Source of the DNA: Bacteroidota bacterium
GTDB lineage: Bacteria > Bacteroidota > Bacteroidia > Chitinophagales > LD1
DNA length: 64,000 bases
Assembly (NCBI GenBank): GCA_947479455.1
Contig: CANJZE010000001.1
Coordinates: forward strand, 1 to 64,000
Reading direction: 5' to 3'
This document shows, piece after piece, positions 26,461 to 36,600 of the stretch. How positions within the stretch are numbered: position 1 is the stretch's first letter; each line of letters begins with the position of its first letter. The position numbers were made by a program, and so were the translations under genes. The notes beneath the pieces are model-generated. The model saw only the letters and a program-made list of their open reading frames with translations. It did no database searches and was not told where the DNA came from.

Positions 26461-27330
26461 ATGAACAAAAAAAATCTTCTTGTCCTTCTCGTAATTACAA
26501 CCGCTGTTTGTTTTTCGGCAATGAAAAAACCTGAAAGCCAAACTAGAACCATCGTGAACAAAGTGCTAAAAGCTATTGATGAACACAAAGGCTGCATGTA
26601 TACTATGAGAAGCGAAGAACGATTGGTGAATATGAAATCTGGCTTTCGCGGTGGGGAAATTTTTACTAAGATAAATGTAAGCCCGCGTAAGACTTATATG
26701 AAGATGACCACCGACCCGAATATGGGAACAGAAATTTTATTTGTAACCGGGGAAAGAGACAACAAAGCATTGGTGAACCCGGGAAAATTTTTACCTACCC
26801 TGAAACTAAATCCTTTCAGCAGTTTGTTGACGAAAGACCAACATCATACCATGATGTCGGCCGGCTTTTCGTTTGTCAGCAAGATTCTAACCGCTGGCAT
26901 AAAAAAAGCGGATGACCAACAAAAATTTGACGAAGTGTTTAAGTACGTGGGGGATGTTACCTGGCAAGGAAAGAATTGTTACAAGTTAGTAATTGAAGAT
27001 CCCACCTACACTTTCACCACCTACAAAGCAGCGAAAGGAGAAAACATGTTTACCGTAGCCGCAAAACTTTTAGTTCCTGAATACAGCATGGTTGAATTAG
27101 ATGGGGTAAGAAATTTTGAAGAAGATCTTGGTGGCAAAACATTGAAGGTGCCTTCTACTTATGCAAAGAAGACTATCATGTATATTGATAAGGAAAACAA
27201 CTTTCCTATTTATCAAGAGTGCAGTGACGACAAAGGAATTTTTGAGCGGTACTCATTCTTCAATTTAGTAGTTAATCCTGCTTTTAAAGCCGATGAATTT
27301 ACCGATGGCTTTAAAGATTATAACTTCTAA
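26461..27330 (+). CDS. DUF1571 protein with an internal LysM-like segment
   Basis: A 289-aa exported protein with a signal sequence in the first 20 residues. The DUF1571 core has SEERLVNMKSGFRGGEIF and PRKTYMKM, and resumes with AKKTIMYIDKENNFPIYQE. Between the halves, residues about 183-234 read like a LysM module: TFTTYKAAKGENMFTVAAKLLVPEYSMVELDG in part, ending LKVPSTYA. A LysM insert suggests peptidoglycan contact in the periplasm; function is unknown. It begins 36 bases after the Mpo1-like gene and 17 bases before the next gene, so the three probably form one operon. Confidence 0.75.
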   Translation: MNKKNLLVLLVITTAVCFSAMKKPESQTRTIVNKVLKAIDEHKGCMYTMRSEERLVNMKSGFRGGEIFTKINVSPRKTYMKMTTDPNMGTEILFVTGERDNKALVNPGKFLPTLKLNPFSSLLTKDQHHTMMSAGFSFVSKILTAGIKKADDQQKFDEVFKYVGDVTWQGKNCYKLVIEDPTYTFTTYKAAKGENMFTVAAKLLVPEYSMVELDGVRNFEEDLGGKTLKVPSTYAKKTIMYIDKENNFPIYQECSDDKGIFERYSFFNLVVNPAFKADEFTDGFKDYNF

Positions 27331-27347
27331 AACTTAAATGCCAGCTC

Positions 27348-27917
27348 ATGAATTTGGATGATGACGATTTGATAGAAGATTTTGATTTCAATGATGAAGA
27401 GAATGACGATACGGGTGATGATTGGAAATTAAAACCGCTTCGTGAAGCTGCTGCAGAACTGAAAATACTCGCCAAACAAATTTTGCGTACAACTGAAGCA
27501 ATTGTTGAAACCATTCCCGATAAACCCGAAGACCATACAGAAATAGATAGCCTTACTATTTTACAGGAATATAAAGGCTGGATGATGGAAAATGCTTTTA
27601 AACTCCAAGTGAAGCTTTCGGGAGCAATGGCAACTTGCAATTATATTTTGATGACCGAGAATGCGACCATTATAAAAATGGCTGCTCGCGATTTGATGAC
27701 ACAAACTTCGGGTTTGAAAATGTATGGTTATGAAAATCAGGATTACTTAGACACACTACGAACCGAAATAGAAGATTATAGAAAAGTATTTGTGAAATGG
27801 GTTCGTGCTTTCCCAAAAGAAGAACCGCTTTGGCCCGATGGATGGGGGCTATACTATACCGATGAAGATGTAGAGAATTGGAACAAACTAAATCCTGACG
27901 AACAACAGCAAATGTAG
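27348..27917 (+). CDS. Conserved hypothetical protein with acidic N-terminus
   Basis: A 189-aa soluble protein. The first 27 residues are strongly acidic (MNLDDDDLIEDFDFNDEEND). The rest is predicted helical, with AAELKILAKQILRTTEAIVE and a tryptophan-rich end (PLWPDGWGLYYTDEDVENW). There is no signal peptide or known motif. It follows the DUF1571 gene by 17 bases, and its stop faces the stop of the T9SS type B gene 12 bases away. I do not recognise the family. Confidence 0.7.
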   Translation: MNLDDDDLIEDFDFNDEENDDTGDDWKLKPLREAAAELKILAKQILRTTEAIVETIPDKPEDHTEIDSLTILQEYKGWMMENAFKLQVKLSGAMATCNYILMTENATIIKMAARDLMTQTSGLKMYGYENQDYLDTLRTEIEDYRKVFVKWVRAFPKEEPLWPDGWGLYYTDEDVENWNKLNPDEQQQM

Positions 27918-27929
27918 TACTTGAAAAAA

Positions 27930-30461
27930 TTATTTTACCAGCGTCAAATTTCCAGCCTTCGAATTTTTCTTTCCATCGCGGAAAGAATATTCGGCATACC
28001 AAACATAAACGCTGAGCGGCTGCGGTTTGTTGTTGAATGTTCCATCCCAACCTTCATTCACATCGCTTGTTTCAAATACCAATTCTCCCCAACGATTGTA
28101 AATGCGCAAATTGTATTTCACTAAATCTAAAGAATACTTCGCGCGGAAAACATCATTCACTCCATCTGCATTAGGGGAAAATGCACTCGGGAAATTGATA
28201 TACGAATCGCAATTGAAAGAAAGCACAACAGTATCGGCACTAGTGCAGCCGAAAGAATTTGTAACGGTTACAGAATATTCTCCTACATCTTTCACCGGGA
28301 AAATTGGAATGGTGCTACCGCTTTGCCATTGATAAGTAGAATAATTTCCTGCGTAGAGAATAAAATTTGGCGGTAAACAAAAACTTGAATCGGCACCCAG
28401 ATTGGGTTTGACAATACTGCCGAAATTTCCAACCAGTATATTTGTGTCGGCACTGCAACCCGAAGCATCAGTGATATGAACAAAATAATTTCCTGAATCG
28501 AGTTGCGTAATGATGGCAGCATCAGGTGCCGATGGATTCCAAACAAAATGATAAGGAGCAGTGCCCGTGAAAATATTTATTTGAGCGGTTCCTTTTCCTT
28601 CCAAACACGAATCGGGAATAGAAAGTAAATTGAATGTGATGGATTGCGATTGCTGAACTGCAACCAAATTATTTATGCTGCAATTATTCGCATCAGTTAT
28701 GGTGAATGAATAATTTCCGCCACCAATATTTACCATACTGTCATTTGTAGTTCCATCGTTCCACAAATAATTATAAGGTGAAACTCCCCCACTTGTGTTC
28801 AAATGAATGGAGCCGTTGTTCAATCCGCAAGTGGCATCAATCACCGAAAAATTTGAAAATAATTGTGGCGGTTGATTGATAGTGAAGGAGGCGGTTGCTA
28901 AGCAGTTCGTTGAATCGGAAATCTGAATCGTGTAAATTCCGGCTGCAACGTTGGTAATTGTATTTGAAGTGCCGCCACTTGGCGACCATAAATATTGATA
29001 CGGCAAAATTCCTCCCGTTACATTGACGCTAAGGCCTCCATCTGTTGTTCCAAAACAACTCGCATCGGTTAGCGAGACAACAGAAATATTCATTGCTGTA
29101 ACATTGGCTACTACTGTTTGTGCCACATCAACACAACCGTTCGCATCTGTAATGGTAACTGCATAATTTCCTGAGAAAAGATTAGTCAATTGATTCACTC
29201 CACCCGTTCCATTTGACCATAAATACTGGTACGGAAATGTTCCTCCGCTTTCAGTCACAAGCAACGAACCTTTACCACTATTACATGAATCGGGAATAGA
29301 AATAATTGAATTACTAAGTGCGTTCGGTTCATTCACATTCACCGAAAAACTTGCAGGACACGAATTTGGTTGACTGATAGTAACGATGTAAACACCACTA
29401 GTCAGATTAAAAGCAGTATCGGTTGTTTGAGCCGGTGTTGTACTCCAGAAATAAGTAAAAGGCCCTGTGCCCGTAGCAGAAGTTACAAATGCTTTTCCAT
29501 CATTGTTTCCGTTACAATTCACATTAACCGATGCTACAGATGCATTGGTTACTTCAACTTGTTTTGTGATGGAAGCAGGTGCATTGCATGGTCCACTTAC
29601 CGAAAAAGTAACATTGTAATTGCCAGGCGAAGAAAACGTGTGAACAGCATTCGGACCGCTGGCATTTGTTCCGTCACCAAAATTCCATTGTAAATTATCA
29701 GGACAAAACGAGGTAATTCCGTTGAACAACAATGAATTTCCATTGCAGGTAAAGTCAAAATCGGCTGTATTCGCAGGTGCTTCGCTTACACTCACATCAT
29801 CGAAAGCAATACCGTCATAATTATTGCAGGTGGTTCCCGCACCAAACGTAAAACGAAAAATAACATTAGGTTCTCCGGCTAAATTTTGCATGCAATGTTT
29901 TGCTGTTACCCATGCACCGCTACCACTTCCGCCCTGGCAACTTCCTGAAGTGGGCTGAACATTTCCAGTCCATCCTTCTTTTACAATAGCAAGTCCTGTG
30001 AGATTGGTAATGCTAAACGAGTTAAACCAATTCGTATTCATGCAATCAACGGCATCACTAGCGCTGCCAAGATTTGTCCAGGTAATTCCTCCATCAAGTG
30101 AGTATTGAAGATTAGTGCCGTCATAGGTTTTTTCGCTCTCCCAGAAAATTTTAAAAGAAACAAAAGGATGTTGAAGCGTTGTAAAATCAAAGCACGGGCT
30201 TTTTACAAACGAGCGTTCTCCCGCATTATAAGCGAGTGATGCAAGCCCACCGGTTATCCAACATTTAACTCCGCTGCCCGCTGAATTAATAACCGATTTA
30301 GTTGGCGAACCCCAGGCCCAATCAACCCCTACACTCCCACCACTTGCCCAACCACCAATATTCGCTTCAAAATCTTCTACATACGGAAATGCATTGATGC
30401 ACTGTGCATTTAGCAACAACGAACAATGAACTGCAAAAAGAAAAATAAATAAGCGCACCAT
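27930..30461 (-). CDS. Large secreted protein with PKD, SprB-like repeats and T9SS type B (gliding-associated) C-terminus
   Basis: An 843-aa exported protein. It has a signal peptide ending LLLNAQ, a MAM/jelly-roll-like domain (about 20-225), a PKD domain with WNFGDGTNASG, and about five SprB-like repeats with the GGxxPYxYLW...GxYxVxITDxxGC pattern. A further immunoglobulin-like repeat follows. The type B sorting domain has FPSAFSPNADGVNDVF and YNRWGELVFE, and ends KAGNLTLVK. The ATG at 30461 is used; the frame runs on to a TTG at 30479. Likely an adhesin or matrix protein on the cell surface. Confidence 0.9.
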   Translation of the reverse strand: MVRLFIFLFAVHCSLLLNAQCINAFPYVEDFEANIGGWASGGSVGVDWAWGSPTKSVINSAGSGVKCWITGGLASLAYNAGERSFVKSPCFDFTTLQHPFVSFKIFWESEKTYDGTNLQYSLDGGITWTNLGSASDAVDCMNTNWFNSFSITNLTGLAIVKEGWTGNVQPTSGSCQGGSGSGAWVTAKHCMQNLAGEPNVIFRFTFGAGTTCNNYDGIAFDDVSVSEAPANTADFDFTCNGNSLLFNGITSFCPDNLQWNFGDGTNASGPNAVHTFSSPGNYNVTFSVSGPCNAPASITKQVEVTNASVASVNVNCNGNNDGKAFVTSATGTGPFTYFWSTTPAQTTDTAFNLTSGVYIVTISQPNSCPASFSVNVNEPNALSNSIISIPDSCNSGKGSLLVTESGGTFPYQYLWSNGTGGVNQLTNLFSGNYAVTITDANGCVDVAQTVVANVTAMNISVVSLTDASCFGTTDGGLSVNVTGGILPYQYLWSPSGGTSNTITNVAAGIYTIQISDSTNCLATASFTINQPPQLFSNFSVIDATCGLNNGSIHLNTSGGVSPYNYLWNDGTTNDSMVNIGGGNYSFTITDANNCSINNLVAVQQSQSITFNLLSIPDSCLEGKGTAQINIFTGTAPYHFVWNPSAPDAAIITQLDSGNYFVHITDASGCSADTNILVGNFGSIVKPNLGADSSFCLPPNFILYAGNYSTYQWQSGSTIPIFPVKDVGEYSVTVTNSFGCTSADTVVLSFNCDSYINFPSAFSPNADGVNDVFRAKYSLDLVKYNLRIYNRWGELVFETSDVNEGWDGTFNNKPQPLSVYVWYAEYSFRDGKKNSKAGNLTLVK

Positions 30462-30600
30462 AATTTTAAGAGCGCGCAAAGGAAATAAAAGTTGTTGAGC
30501 AGAATGTTAATAGAAGGGCTGATGAAACTTCGTTCTTCAGACAATTGTTTTGGACGATTACACCGACTTGTCTTTATTAGCGTTTGCATAAATTACTTGC

Positions 30601-31572
30601 ATGAGAAAAATCAGATACAGAGAAGCATTACGCGAAGCCATGAGTGAAGAAATGCGCAGAGACGCTTCTGTTTTTTTAATGGGCGAAGAAGTGGCGGAAT
30701 ACGATGGCGCATATAAAGTGAGCCAGGGAATGCTGGCAGAGTTTGGTGAAAAACGAGTAATTGATACACCCATTGCAGAATTGGGTTTTGCAGGAATTGC
30801 AGTTGGCGCAGCGATGAATGGAACCAAACCCATAGTCGAGTTCATGACCTGGAACTTTGCGATTCTGGCATTCGACCAAATTATAAACGGTGCGGCAAAA
30901 ATGCTTTCGATGAGTGCAGGTCAATTCGGTTGCCCCATTGTTTTTAGAGGACCTCAAGGAACTGCGGGACAATTAGGTGCGCAGCATTCGCAAATGTTGA
31001 CGAACATGCTCGCTTCGGTTCCGGGACTGAAAGTAATTTCTCCTTCGAATGCTTATGATGCAAAAGGACTTTTGAAATCTGCCATTCGCGATAACGACCC
31101 TGTAATGTTTATGGAAAGCGAAGTGATGTATAGCGACATGGGCGAAGTGCCGGAAGAAGAATACCTGATTGAAATAGGCAAGTGCGATGTGAAGCGTGAA
31201 GGAAAGGACGTAACAATTGTGTCGTATAACAAAATGATGAAGATTGCTTTGCAAGCGGCCGATGAATTGTCGAAAGAAAATATTAGTGCCGAGGTAATTG
31301 ATTTGAGAACTATTCGTCCGCTCGATATTGAAACCATACTTCAATCCGTTAGGAAAACAAATCGCTTGGTGATTGTTGATGAAAGTTGGCCTTTCACATC
31401 AGTAGCTTCTGAAATTACTTTTCAGGTTCAGCGTTATGCTTTCGATTATCTGGATGCTCCCATTCGCAGAGTTTGCGGTACTGATACATCTATGCACTAT
31501 GCTCCAAACCTAATGGAACAATATCTTCCAAGCGTAAGTAAAGTGGTAGGAGTAGTTAAAGAGGTTTTGTAA
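30601..31572 (+). CDS. pdhB: Pyruvate dehydrogenase E1 component, beta subunit
   Basis: A 323-aa thiamine-diphosphate enzyme subunit. It has MRKIRYREALREAMSEEM, the MGEEVAEYDGAYKVSQG block and DTPIAELGFAGIAVGAA, then FEMT-like EFMTWNFAILAFDQI and GPQGTAGQLGAQHSQ. The C-terminal transketolase domain includes DLRTIRPLD. The length matches E1 beta. The alpha subunit is not in this window. The acyl-CoA dehydrogenase gene starts 22 bases downstream, so the two may be co-transcribed. The E2 at 6297-7625 and lipA are candidate partners. Confidence 0.95.
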   Translation: MRKIRYREALREAMSEEMRRDASVFLMGEEVAEYDGAYKVSQGMLAEFGEKRVIDTPIAELGFAGIAVGAAMNGTKPIVEFMTWNFAILAFDQIINGAAKMLSMSAGQFGCPIVFRGPQGTAGQLGAQHSQMLTNMLASVPGLKVISPSNAYDAKGLLKSAIRDNDPVMFMESEVMYSDMGEVPEEEYLIEIGKCDVKREGKDVTIVSYNKMMKIALQAADELSKENISAEVIDLRTIRPLDIETILQSVRKTNRLVIVDESWPFTSVASEITFQVQRYAFDYLDAPIRRVCGTDTSMHYAPNLMEQYLPSVSKVVGVVKEVL

Positions 31573-31594
31573 AATCAATCAATCACAAATATTC

Positions 31595-33397
31595 ATGTCA
31601 TCTAAATTCCACTCCAAAGAAAATCTTCGCTTTTTGCTTTTCAATGTTCATGAAGTTGAAAAATTTTGCGACCGTGAATATTTTAAAGAGCACACACGCG
31701 AAAACTTTGAATTGATTTTAGAATCGGCTGAATCGCTGGCAACAAATCAACTTCGTCCAATATTATTGGAGATGGATAGAAACCCGCCACACATAGAAAA
31801 CGCACGAATTAAAGTGCATCCTAAAATGCGCGGCTTGATGCGCACCTTTGGAAATGACGGCTGGATTTCAATGAGCGCACCCAATGAGTTTGGCGGACAG
31901 CAAGTACCGTTTACCCTATTGCAGGCGGTCAGTTTTATTTTTGGCGCAGCTAATTATTCGCCTACGGCTTATGCTTTTTTGACCACCGGTGCTGCGCATT
32001 TGATTGAAGAATTTGGAAGCAAAGAGTTACAGCAAAAATATATTCCGAAAATGTTTAGTGGCGAATGGCAAGGCACTATGGCCTTGAGCGAACCACAAGC
32101 CGGAAGTTCTTTGAGTGATGTAGTTACTACAGCAGTACCTACTGCCGAAGGGCATTATTTATTGAAAGGGCAAAAAGTTTTTATCTCTTGTGGCGATAGC
32201 GATGCAGTAGACAACATTGTTCACTTAATGCTCGCACGAATTGAAGGTGCGCCTGCAGGCACAAAGGGCATATCGCTTTTTGTAGTGCCGCGTATGCGAG
32301 CCAATGAAAACGGAAATCTTGTTTTTAATGATGTAAACACAGCAGGAGTTTTTCACAAAATGGGTTATCACGGTGCGCCAATTGCGCACTTGATGATGGG
32401 CGAAAAAAATGATTGTCATGGATATCTTTTAGGCGAGCCGCACAAGGGGTTGAGTTATATGTTTACCATGATGAACGAAGCGCGAATTGGAGTTGGCGTA
32501 AACGCAACTTCAATAGCATCGGCTGCTTATTACAACTCGCTTGAATACGCAAATGTGCGCGCGCAAGGAAGAAAGCTAAGCGAGAAAGACCCTGCGAAAC
32601 CGCAAACGCTTATTATCAATCACGCTGATGTAAAACGCATGTTGCTGTTTCAAAAAGCGGTAGTGGAAGGTTCACTCTCGCTTTGTATGCAGGCGTGCAA
32701 GTATTACGACAATTCGAAAACGCTTAACGAAGAGGAAGCAGAAAATAATTTTCTGAAACTGGAATTGCTGACTCCGATGGTGAAATCTTATCCGGCTGAA
32801 ATGAGTAACCATACCACTAGTGCAGCGCTCCAATGTTTCGGTGGCTACGGTTTTACGAAAGAATTTTTAGCTGAATTGTTTTATCGCGAAACCAGAATTC
32901 ACACCCTGCACGAAGGCACTACCGCCATACACGGAATGGATTTGCTCGGCAGAAAAGTGATGCTGCAAAATGGAAAAGCGACCATGCTGCTGATGCAGGA
33001 AGTAATGCAGGATATTGAAGAAGCGAAGAAATACGAAGCGCTAAAAACGTATGCCGAAACAGCTGCTGATAAACTGATGAAGATGCAGGAAGTAAGTATG
33101 CACTTAATGAAAGTGGCGGAAGCAAGCGGACCTGAAGTTTATTTGAGCGATGCAACTCTTTATCTTGAAATGTTCGGAATTCTGTTGATTGGCTGGCAAT
33201 GGTTAAAGCAAGGAATAAAAGTTGAAGAACTAAAACTGACTACGTCAAAAGAATTCAGCATAGAGTTTTTACAATCAAAAATATATGCGTTGCAATATTT
33301 CTTTGAATACGAAGTTCCCAAAACAGAAGGATTGATGACGAGGTTGAAAAGCAGCAATCATGTAACGGTAGATGCTAAGCCCGAAGAGATTCTATAA
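31595..33397 (+). CDS. Long-form acyl-CoA dehydrogenase
   Basis: A 600-aa flavoprotein of the long acyl-CoA dehydrogenase branch that also includes DmdC (methylmercaptopropionyl-CoA dehydrogenase). It has an N-terminal extension, MALSEPQAGSSLSDV for FAD binding, GYHGAPIAHLMM, NEARIGVGVNAT and the late ETRIHTLHEGTTAIHGMDLLGRK block with the expected active-site region. A C-terminal helical extension follows. The substrate is unknown; the family oxidises short to medium acyl-CoAs. It is transcribed with pdhB. There is no terminator on this strand directly after it. Confidence 0.9.
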   Translation: MSSKFHSKENLRFLLFNVHEVEKFCDREYFKEHTRENFELILESAESLATNQLRPILLEMDRNPPHIENARIKVHPKMRGLMRTFGNDGWISMSAPNEFGGQQVPFTLLQAVSFIFGAANYSPTAYAFLTTGAAHLIEEFGSKELQQKYIPKMFSGEWQGTMALSEPQAGSSLSDVVTTAVPTAEGHYLLKGQKVFISCGDSDAVDNIVHLMLARIEGAPAGTKGISLFVVPRMRANENGNLVFNDVNTAGVFHKMGYHGAPIAHLMMGEKNDCHGYLLGEPHKGLSYMFTMMNEARIGVGVNATSIASAAYYNSLEYANVRAQGRKLSEKDPAKPQTLIINHADVKRMLLFQKAVVEGSLSLCMQACKYYDNSKTLNEEEAENNFLKLELLTPMVKSYPAEMSNHTTSAALQCFGGYGFTKEFLAELFYRETRIHTLHEGTTAIHGMDLLGRKVMLQNGKATMLLMQEVMQDIEEAKKYEALKTYAETAADKLMKMQEVSMHLMKVAEASGPEVYLSDATLYLEMFGILLIGWQWLKQGIKVEELKLTTSKEFSIEFLQSKIYALQYFFEYEVPKTEGLMTRLKSSNHVTVDAKPEEIL

Positions 33398-33428
33398 AAA
33401 AAATGAAGCCGTCTTACGGGACGGCTTC
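33396..33428 (-). terminator. Strong minus-strand terminator
   Basis: Read on the minus strand, the 9-bp stem GAAGCCGTC/GACGGCTTC with a six-base loop is followed by T residues from an A-run at 33396-33403. It is over 200 bases past the stop of the PorU2-type gene, so it may also end a separate small RNA. Confidence 0.85.
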
Positions 33429-33471
33429 GAATAACCCCTAACTTATATTTAGTTTGTATAAACCCGTTGCT

Positions 33472-33622
33472 CTTTGTGGCACGATGGTTCGTTTGATTAG
33501 TGTTACGCGGAAACACTGCAAGAAGTTTTACAAGGGAAATGAGAAGACAAAGAAAGTGTTGTTGAAAACTGATTGTGCTTAAGTGGCACAAAGAAAGACA
33601 GTTAACCTTGTGTGAATAGGTT
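33472..33622 (-). ncRNA. Candidate structured small RNA or structured 3' UTR
   Basis: The gap 33398-33643 folds well on paper. An outer stem pairs 33471-33482 with 33583-33594 (one mismatch). Inside it are hairpins 33499-33504/33512-33517 and 33524-33529/33565-33570, and upstream on the minus strand a hairpin at 33604-33608/33618-33622. A terminator ends the unit at 33396. A weak -7-like TATCTTTT lies at 33626-33633 on the minus strand. No coding frame is convincing. It may be an independent RNA of about 230 bases or the 3' UTR of the gene at 33644-38755. Confidence 0.35.
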
Positions 33623-33643
33623 GTAAAAAGATAGCCGTAATAC

Positions 33644-36600
33644 TTACCGCACTATCGCCATTTTTCCAAAACCTTTCTTAAAATATTTATCGAAGCTTTC
33701 GCTTAGGTGATCCATTTCTTTATTATCCATGCGGGTAGAAACGGTATAAAAATAAATTCCGTTGGCAAGCTGGTCGCCATATTGGTCACGGCCATCCCAA
33801 GCATATTCGGTAATGTTATTGCCAATGTGCAGTTGCCCAAGTTCTTCTTTAAAAATTTCCTTCACCACTATGCCGCGAATTGTCATAATCTGAATTTTCA
33901 TGAAGTCCGGAACTTCAGTGCCAGTGAGCGTAAAAACAAATTTGGTAGACGTGGTAAAGGGATTAGGGTAGTTGAGGATATTTGTAATCATCGGCTTGTT
34001 GATGATTTCAAAATCAATTTTGTAGTCGTAGAACACGTTGCCTTCATAGCGGTTAACGGTGGTGCTGCTGTTATTTCCACTGCGGTCGCGGTCTTTTACA
34101 ATCAATTCGTAAACGCCATCGGGCAGGGCAGAAATAAAACCGGGCTTAAGTTCAATTTGCGCCTTGTTGCCGCGGTTGAGTTGTGTAGAATCGGCCGGAT
34201 AAAATTTCATGATCACATCATCGTAACTCATTCTGCTCGGAGTGCTTTCGTTTGGATATTTGAGATACACGTTCACGAGCGAGGTATCGTTGAGTGCCAA
34301 AAATTTATTTTCGTCCTTGAGTGTAATCAAGATGTTTGGTTTAGCAGAAACAATATCTCCATTAAGAATATGCTGGTTATCGAAAGTAACATCGAGCAGC
34401 GGATTTATTTTATCAGAAACGCTGGTGAAGTTAACCTCAGCAATATTGTTGAAATGATATTGCTCCAATTGGTCGTTATCGGGATTGGCCTCAATAATCA
34501 ATTTGTTGAGTCCATTGAAATTAACCCCGCTTACAGGTTTGTCAAAAACCAAAATCATGGTATCTAAACCCCCAAGCGTATTGTGCCGAATAGAGAAATT
34601 CTGATTGTTGAACTGCGCATCGCGTAAAACATAGTTGACAAGCATGCTGTCCATGGGCACATCGGTTACATTTTCCAACGCAATTTCCACATGAAGATTC
34701 TGCCCTACGTTAACCGGATTGTTGATAGCAAAATGTGCTGCAGGATTGATAGCGGCTTCGGGTGGTTTTTTATAAAGAACCCGCCAGTAACTTAATTGGG
34801 CTGGCGTGCGCAACGCATTATCGGTAGTGTGCAATCGGAGTTTTAAATAAGGAAACTGCGAAGCAAGAATCGTATCCACACCAAAGAAAAGCAAATTAGA
34901 ATCAGCAGTAGTTCGCAGCACAGTATCGAAACCGCTGGTGTTTACGCCAATAATATCGAGCGAATCTTTATCGGTTCCCTGGTTTTGAAACGAGGTGCGT
35001 TTCCAATGCACACTACCCCAACTAACAGCCGGACCAATTTTAGGTGTAGTGAAAAAACCCGTGTTCCAGTTGCCTATGAAATTGATAGAAGTATCGAGCG
35101 GACTTGAGTAACCATTTTTATAAGCCGTGAAACTAGGATACGCAATGTTCCCTTTTTGTGTAAAGAAAACCAACGGACCGTTCAATGATGTATCGGCAAA
35201 ATTTTGCGCCTGAACAAAACCTAACGATTGCAAGGAAGTTACAAGCGTAGCATCCCAACTGGTGTAAGGAACTTGATTAACCGAATAAATAAGTACGTAA
35301 AAATTATTTGGAATAGAATCAATGAAACGCTTGATACTTGTTGACCATGGTTCGTTCAAATGCCCGGGGTTAGTTCCTTTGGTTAAAAAGTCAAAACCCG
35401 ATTGGCGATAGTATTGGCTGGAGCAATGAACGTTGTAAAACTTGTCGCCAAAATTATCGCCATTGTTATTGTAGCTGTAAACCGGAACTCCGGTAACGTT
35501 ATCAATTACTGCAAACGTTAAACCCGCTGTGTAGCCAATGCTTCCGCAATTTCCCATACGCCAACGGTATTCGTTATAGCTGTTGTAATCCCAACCGAGG
35601 CTTTCATAATTCGGATTGTTAGCAAATCCATTACCGGTTATCACGTGAATACTATTTACGGTAGGCGGATATTTAAAAACACGGTCAGCATCTAATTTCA
35701 CATTGGTGTAATCATCTTTTTGCCACTGAAAATAATGCGACTGATTCCAACCCGGAAATTCATCCTTCAAATAAATGAATGAGCTGTAATGCCAAGCTGC
35801 ACCTACCGAATCTTTCTGCACGCGCCAGTAATAAACGGTGCTGTCTTTAAGCGTGATGGAAGTGGGAAAATGAACCACTCCGCCACTTTGAAACACACTT
35901 CCTGTTTGAAGCGGTGTGGCAAACAATTCAGAAGTATCCAATTCAAATTTATAGTTGCGCGCAATGGCAAAAGGATTAACCGTTGACGCTTTTAGTATAA
36001 CGCCTTGCTTAGGCACAATGGCAAACTCGTAAGGATAGATGGGAATGATATCATCGTTTTGAATGTAAATAGAAACAGGCGAAAGCAACCCGTTATTACC
36101 TTCTGCCATTTCATCAATTTTAAAATCGGCTTCTACATAAGGTTCAAAAAGATTTTGCCCATAACCCAGCGTGGAAATATTTACTGGAAGTTTGAACGCA
36201 ACCGTGTCAATGTAAAAAGGTGCCCGCACCATGATGCGGTAATTGTATGTCACGGGGCTTCCGCTGCCATCAAACAAAGTGCGCTTCAAGGTAACTGCAA
36301 TAGAATCTTTAATGGCTTTGCCAAGGTTGGTAATAATCACATTCACTTCAAATGAATCGGTGCCGGGTTGTATCGTGCCGGGTGTAAAAAAAACCGATGA
36401 ACCATCAATAGCATAATCTGGTTTAGGATACTGATTCACTTTCAACCCCGGATCGCCATGCAAAGTCATTTCATACGCCACCATCATATCGTTATCGCTA
36501 TTGTAATTATTCGGGTTAGTATATAAATAGGTGAGCGCTTTTTGCAATGCCTTACCCAAGGGCACAGTGTATGACGAATCGCAAACCTTTTGATAAACCT

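Noticed and set aside
33358..33591. 77-codon minus-strand frame over the acyl-CoA dehydrogenase end and the gap
   Set aside because: It crosses a terminator and overlaps a real gene end. The translated sequence shows no signal or motif.
33707..34567. 286-codon plus-strand frame inside the sortase gene
   Set aside because: It is a shadow of the 1703-aa gene. Composition is histidine and asparagine rich without domains.
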